64,000 nucleotides of DNA from Promethearchaeota archaeon (GTDB lineage Archaea; Asgardarchaeota; Lokiarchaeia; Sigynarchaeales; SOKP01), in NCBI GenBank assembly GCA_030605085.1, contig JAUWBH010000007.1, forward strand, positions 4,489-68,488. The letters run 5' to 3'. Position numbers and translations under genes: made by a program. Within the stretch, counting starts at the first letter, position 1; the number at the start of each line of letters is the position of its first letter. A model generated the notes under the pieces. It did not search any database. It had not been told where the DNA came from and worked only from the letters and a program-made list of their open reading frames with translations. Below, one piece after another: positions 63,377 to 64,000 of the stretch.

Positions 63377-64000
63377 TCCCTTTAGACGAAAATCTATTCC
63401 GTGTTCTTTCATTGCTTTGTTAAACTGGCGAACAATTTCTTTTGGAAATTTTTTTATGGTTTTCTTATCAAATCCGTCTTTAGCTTTTAGACAAATTAGA
63501 ATAGCTTTATTTTTCTTAATTATCTCTCTTTTAGAGGTGTCACTTTTTTGTAACTTCTCGAATTCGTCTCGAGTTTTATGCCAGTGGTTAGGATAAACAT
63601 CGTGTTGTATGCCATCGTATTCGAATGCAATAGGAACGATAATTCCGTTAATCTTTATTTTAATAAATCCATCAAAACGCAATTTTCCTTCCTCTTCCCA
63701 AAGAAGCCCAAACGCGTCTTTTAAAGTAGTTTGTTCGCATTTGGTATTGAAAAGCTTCTCTACGATTTGACGCATAATTAATTCGCAGTAATGCTGACTA
63801 CATCTGGGACACCAGTGACTCGCTCTAATACTACCCTTAAGTACCCACCATTCGTGATCTTTATTACATCTAATTTCGAAAAATGGAGAGAATTTTCCAC
63901 TGTATTTTCTCCATTCTTTTTTAATTATTTCTCCTCCCTTCGCTTTTACGATATGTTCTATGTCTTTTTGGTGGTCTTCTAAAGATTTACATCTGCAATC
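63371..64000 (-). CDS. Zinc-ribbon plus VSR/EDxHD-like nuclease, 5' end outside window
   Basis: The frame stays open to the window edge, so the ATG at 63775 is internal. The upstream part carries 'CNKDHEWWVLKGSIRASHWC' and CPRCSQHYC, a treble-clef-type zinc site like those in front of restriction-like nucleases. The C-terminal 130 residues have 'LRFDGFIKIKINGIIVPIAF', then EYDGIQH and 'SDTSKREIIKKNKAILICLK', as in VSR/very-short-patch-like PD-(D/E)XK or EDxHD nucleases. Asp, Glu and His of the site are present. Role unknown; such genes are common in viruses and mobile elements. Confidence 0.75.
   Translation of the reverse strand, partial: DCRCKSLEDHQKDIEHIVKAKGGEIIKKEWRKYSGKFSPFFEIRCNKDHEWWVLKGSIRASHWCPRCSQHYCELIMRQIVEKLFNTKCEQTTLKDAFGLLWEEEGKLRFDGFIKIKINGIIVPIAFEYDGIQHDVYPNHWHKTRDEFEKLQKSDTSKREIIKKNKAILICLKAKDGFDKKTIKKFPKEIVRQFNKAMKEHGIDFRLKGL

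Noticed and set aside
1..64000. tRNA, rRNA and CRISPR arrays
   Set aside because: No T-loop/acceptor pairs, rRNA blocks or spaced repeats were recognised by eye; a tRNA scan would settle it.

Overview
The window is very AT-rich archaeal DNA. It carries a proteasome beta subunit, a TFIIB-like factor, a complete A-type ATPase operon, archaeal TATA-type promoters and non-ATG starts. Several gene families are eukaryote-like: Rag/Arf-like small GTPases joined to roadblock or longin domains, stand-alone roadblock and longin proteins, a gelsolin-like protein and an IFT52-like (GIFT) protein. Together these suggest an Asgard archaeon of the Lokiarchaeia type. This is inferred from gene content; no rRNA or tRNA gene was seen.

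Layout. 0-9.6 kb: a partial membrane protein, a proteasome beta subunit, a GIFT-domain protein, a PflX-like radical SAM protein, an HhH-FKBP fusion, three ATP-grasp kinase-like genes and myo-inositol-1-phosphate synthase (Ino1). 9.6-24.2 kb: a patch of gene relics, then transporters, a fourth ATP-grasp gene, a truncated histidine kinase, a phosphatase, nicotinamidase, two DUF998 membrane proteins, a Rag-like GTPase, a 7-TM protein, a DEAD-box helicase, a damaged HEPN/MNT pair, a nuclease gene broken by a stop codon, and a one-repeat TFB. 24.2-28.3 kb: a roadblock/longin/GTPase group. 28.3-32.4 kb: a mobile-element island in which a group II intron sits inside an IS-like element, with IS605-type hairpin relics beside it. 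32.8-45.6 kb: a chemosensory operon. It holds a sensor-less MCP, a longin-like protein, CheW, CheY, CheA, a 1354-residue repeat coiled-coil protein, an unknown protein, a CheW-CheC-CheC fusion and a gelsolin-like protein. No cheR, cheB or archaellum gene is present. 45.6-50.3 kb: recent duplications and truncated genes (GTPase relic, TnpB relic, LCIB-type carbonic anhydrase, two near-identical cation exchangers). 50.6-64 kb: a third exchanger, an all-helical protein, the A-ATPase operon (K, C, H, F, E, A, B, D, I), a two-TM zinc-ribbon protein and a partial nuclease.

Two loci stand out. (1) Ino1, which makes inositol 3-phosphate from glucose 6-phosphate, lies among four diverged ATP-grasp proteins. 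At least two of these resemble ITPK1-type inositol phosphate kinases, so this may be a soluble inositol phosphate route. (2) The chemosensory operon is interleaved with eukaryote-like parts. The MCP and an upstream longin paralogue share a promoter with the same 19-bp palindrome. This suggests a chemoreceptor array that may signal to small GTPases or an actin-type cytoskeleton rather than to an archaellum.

Two genes (ATPase subunit D and Ino1) appear to start at ATT codons, so their annotated ATG/TTG/GTG starts would remove conserved N-terminal residues.
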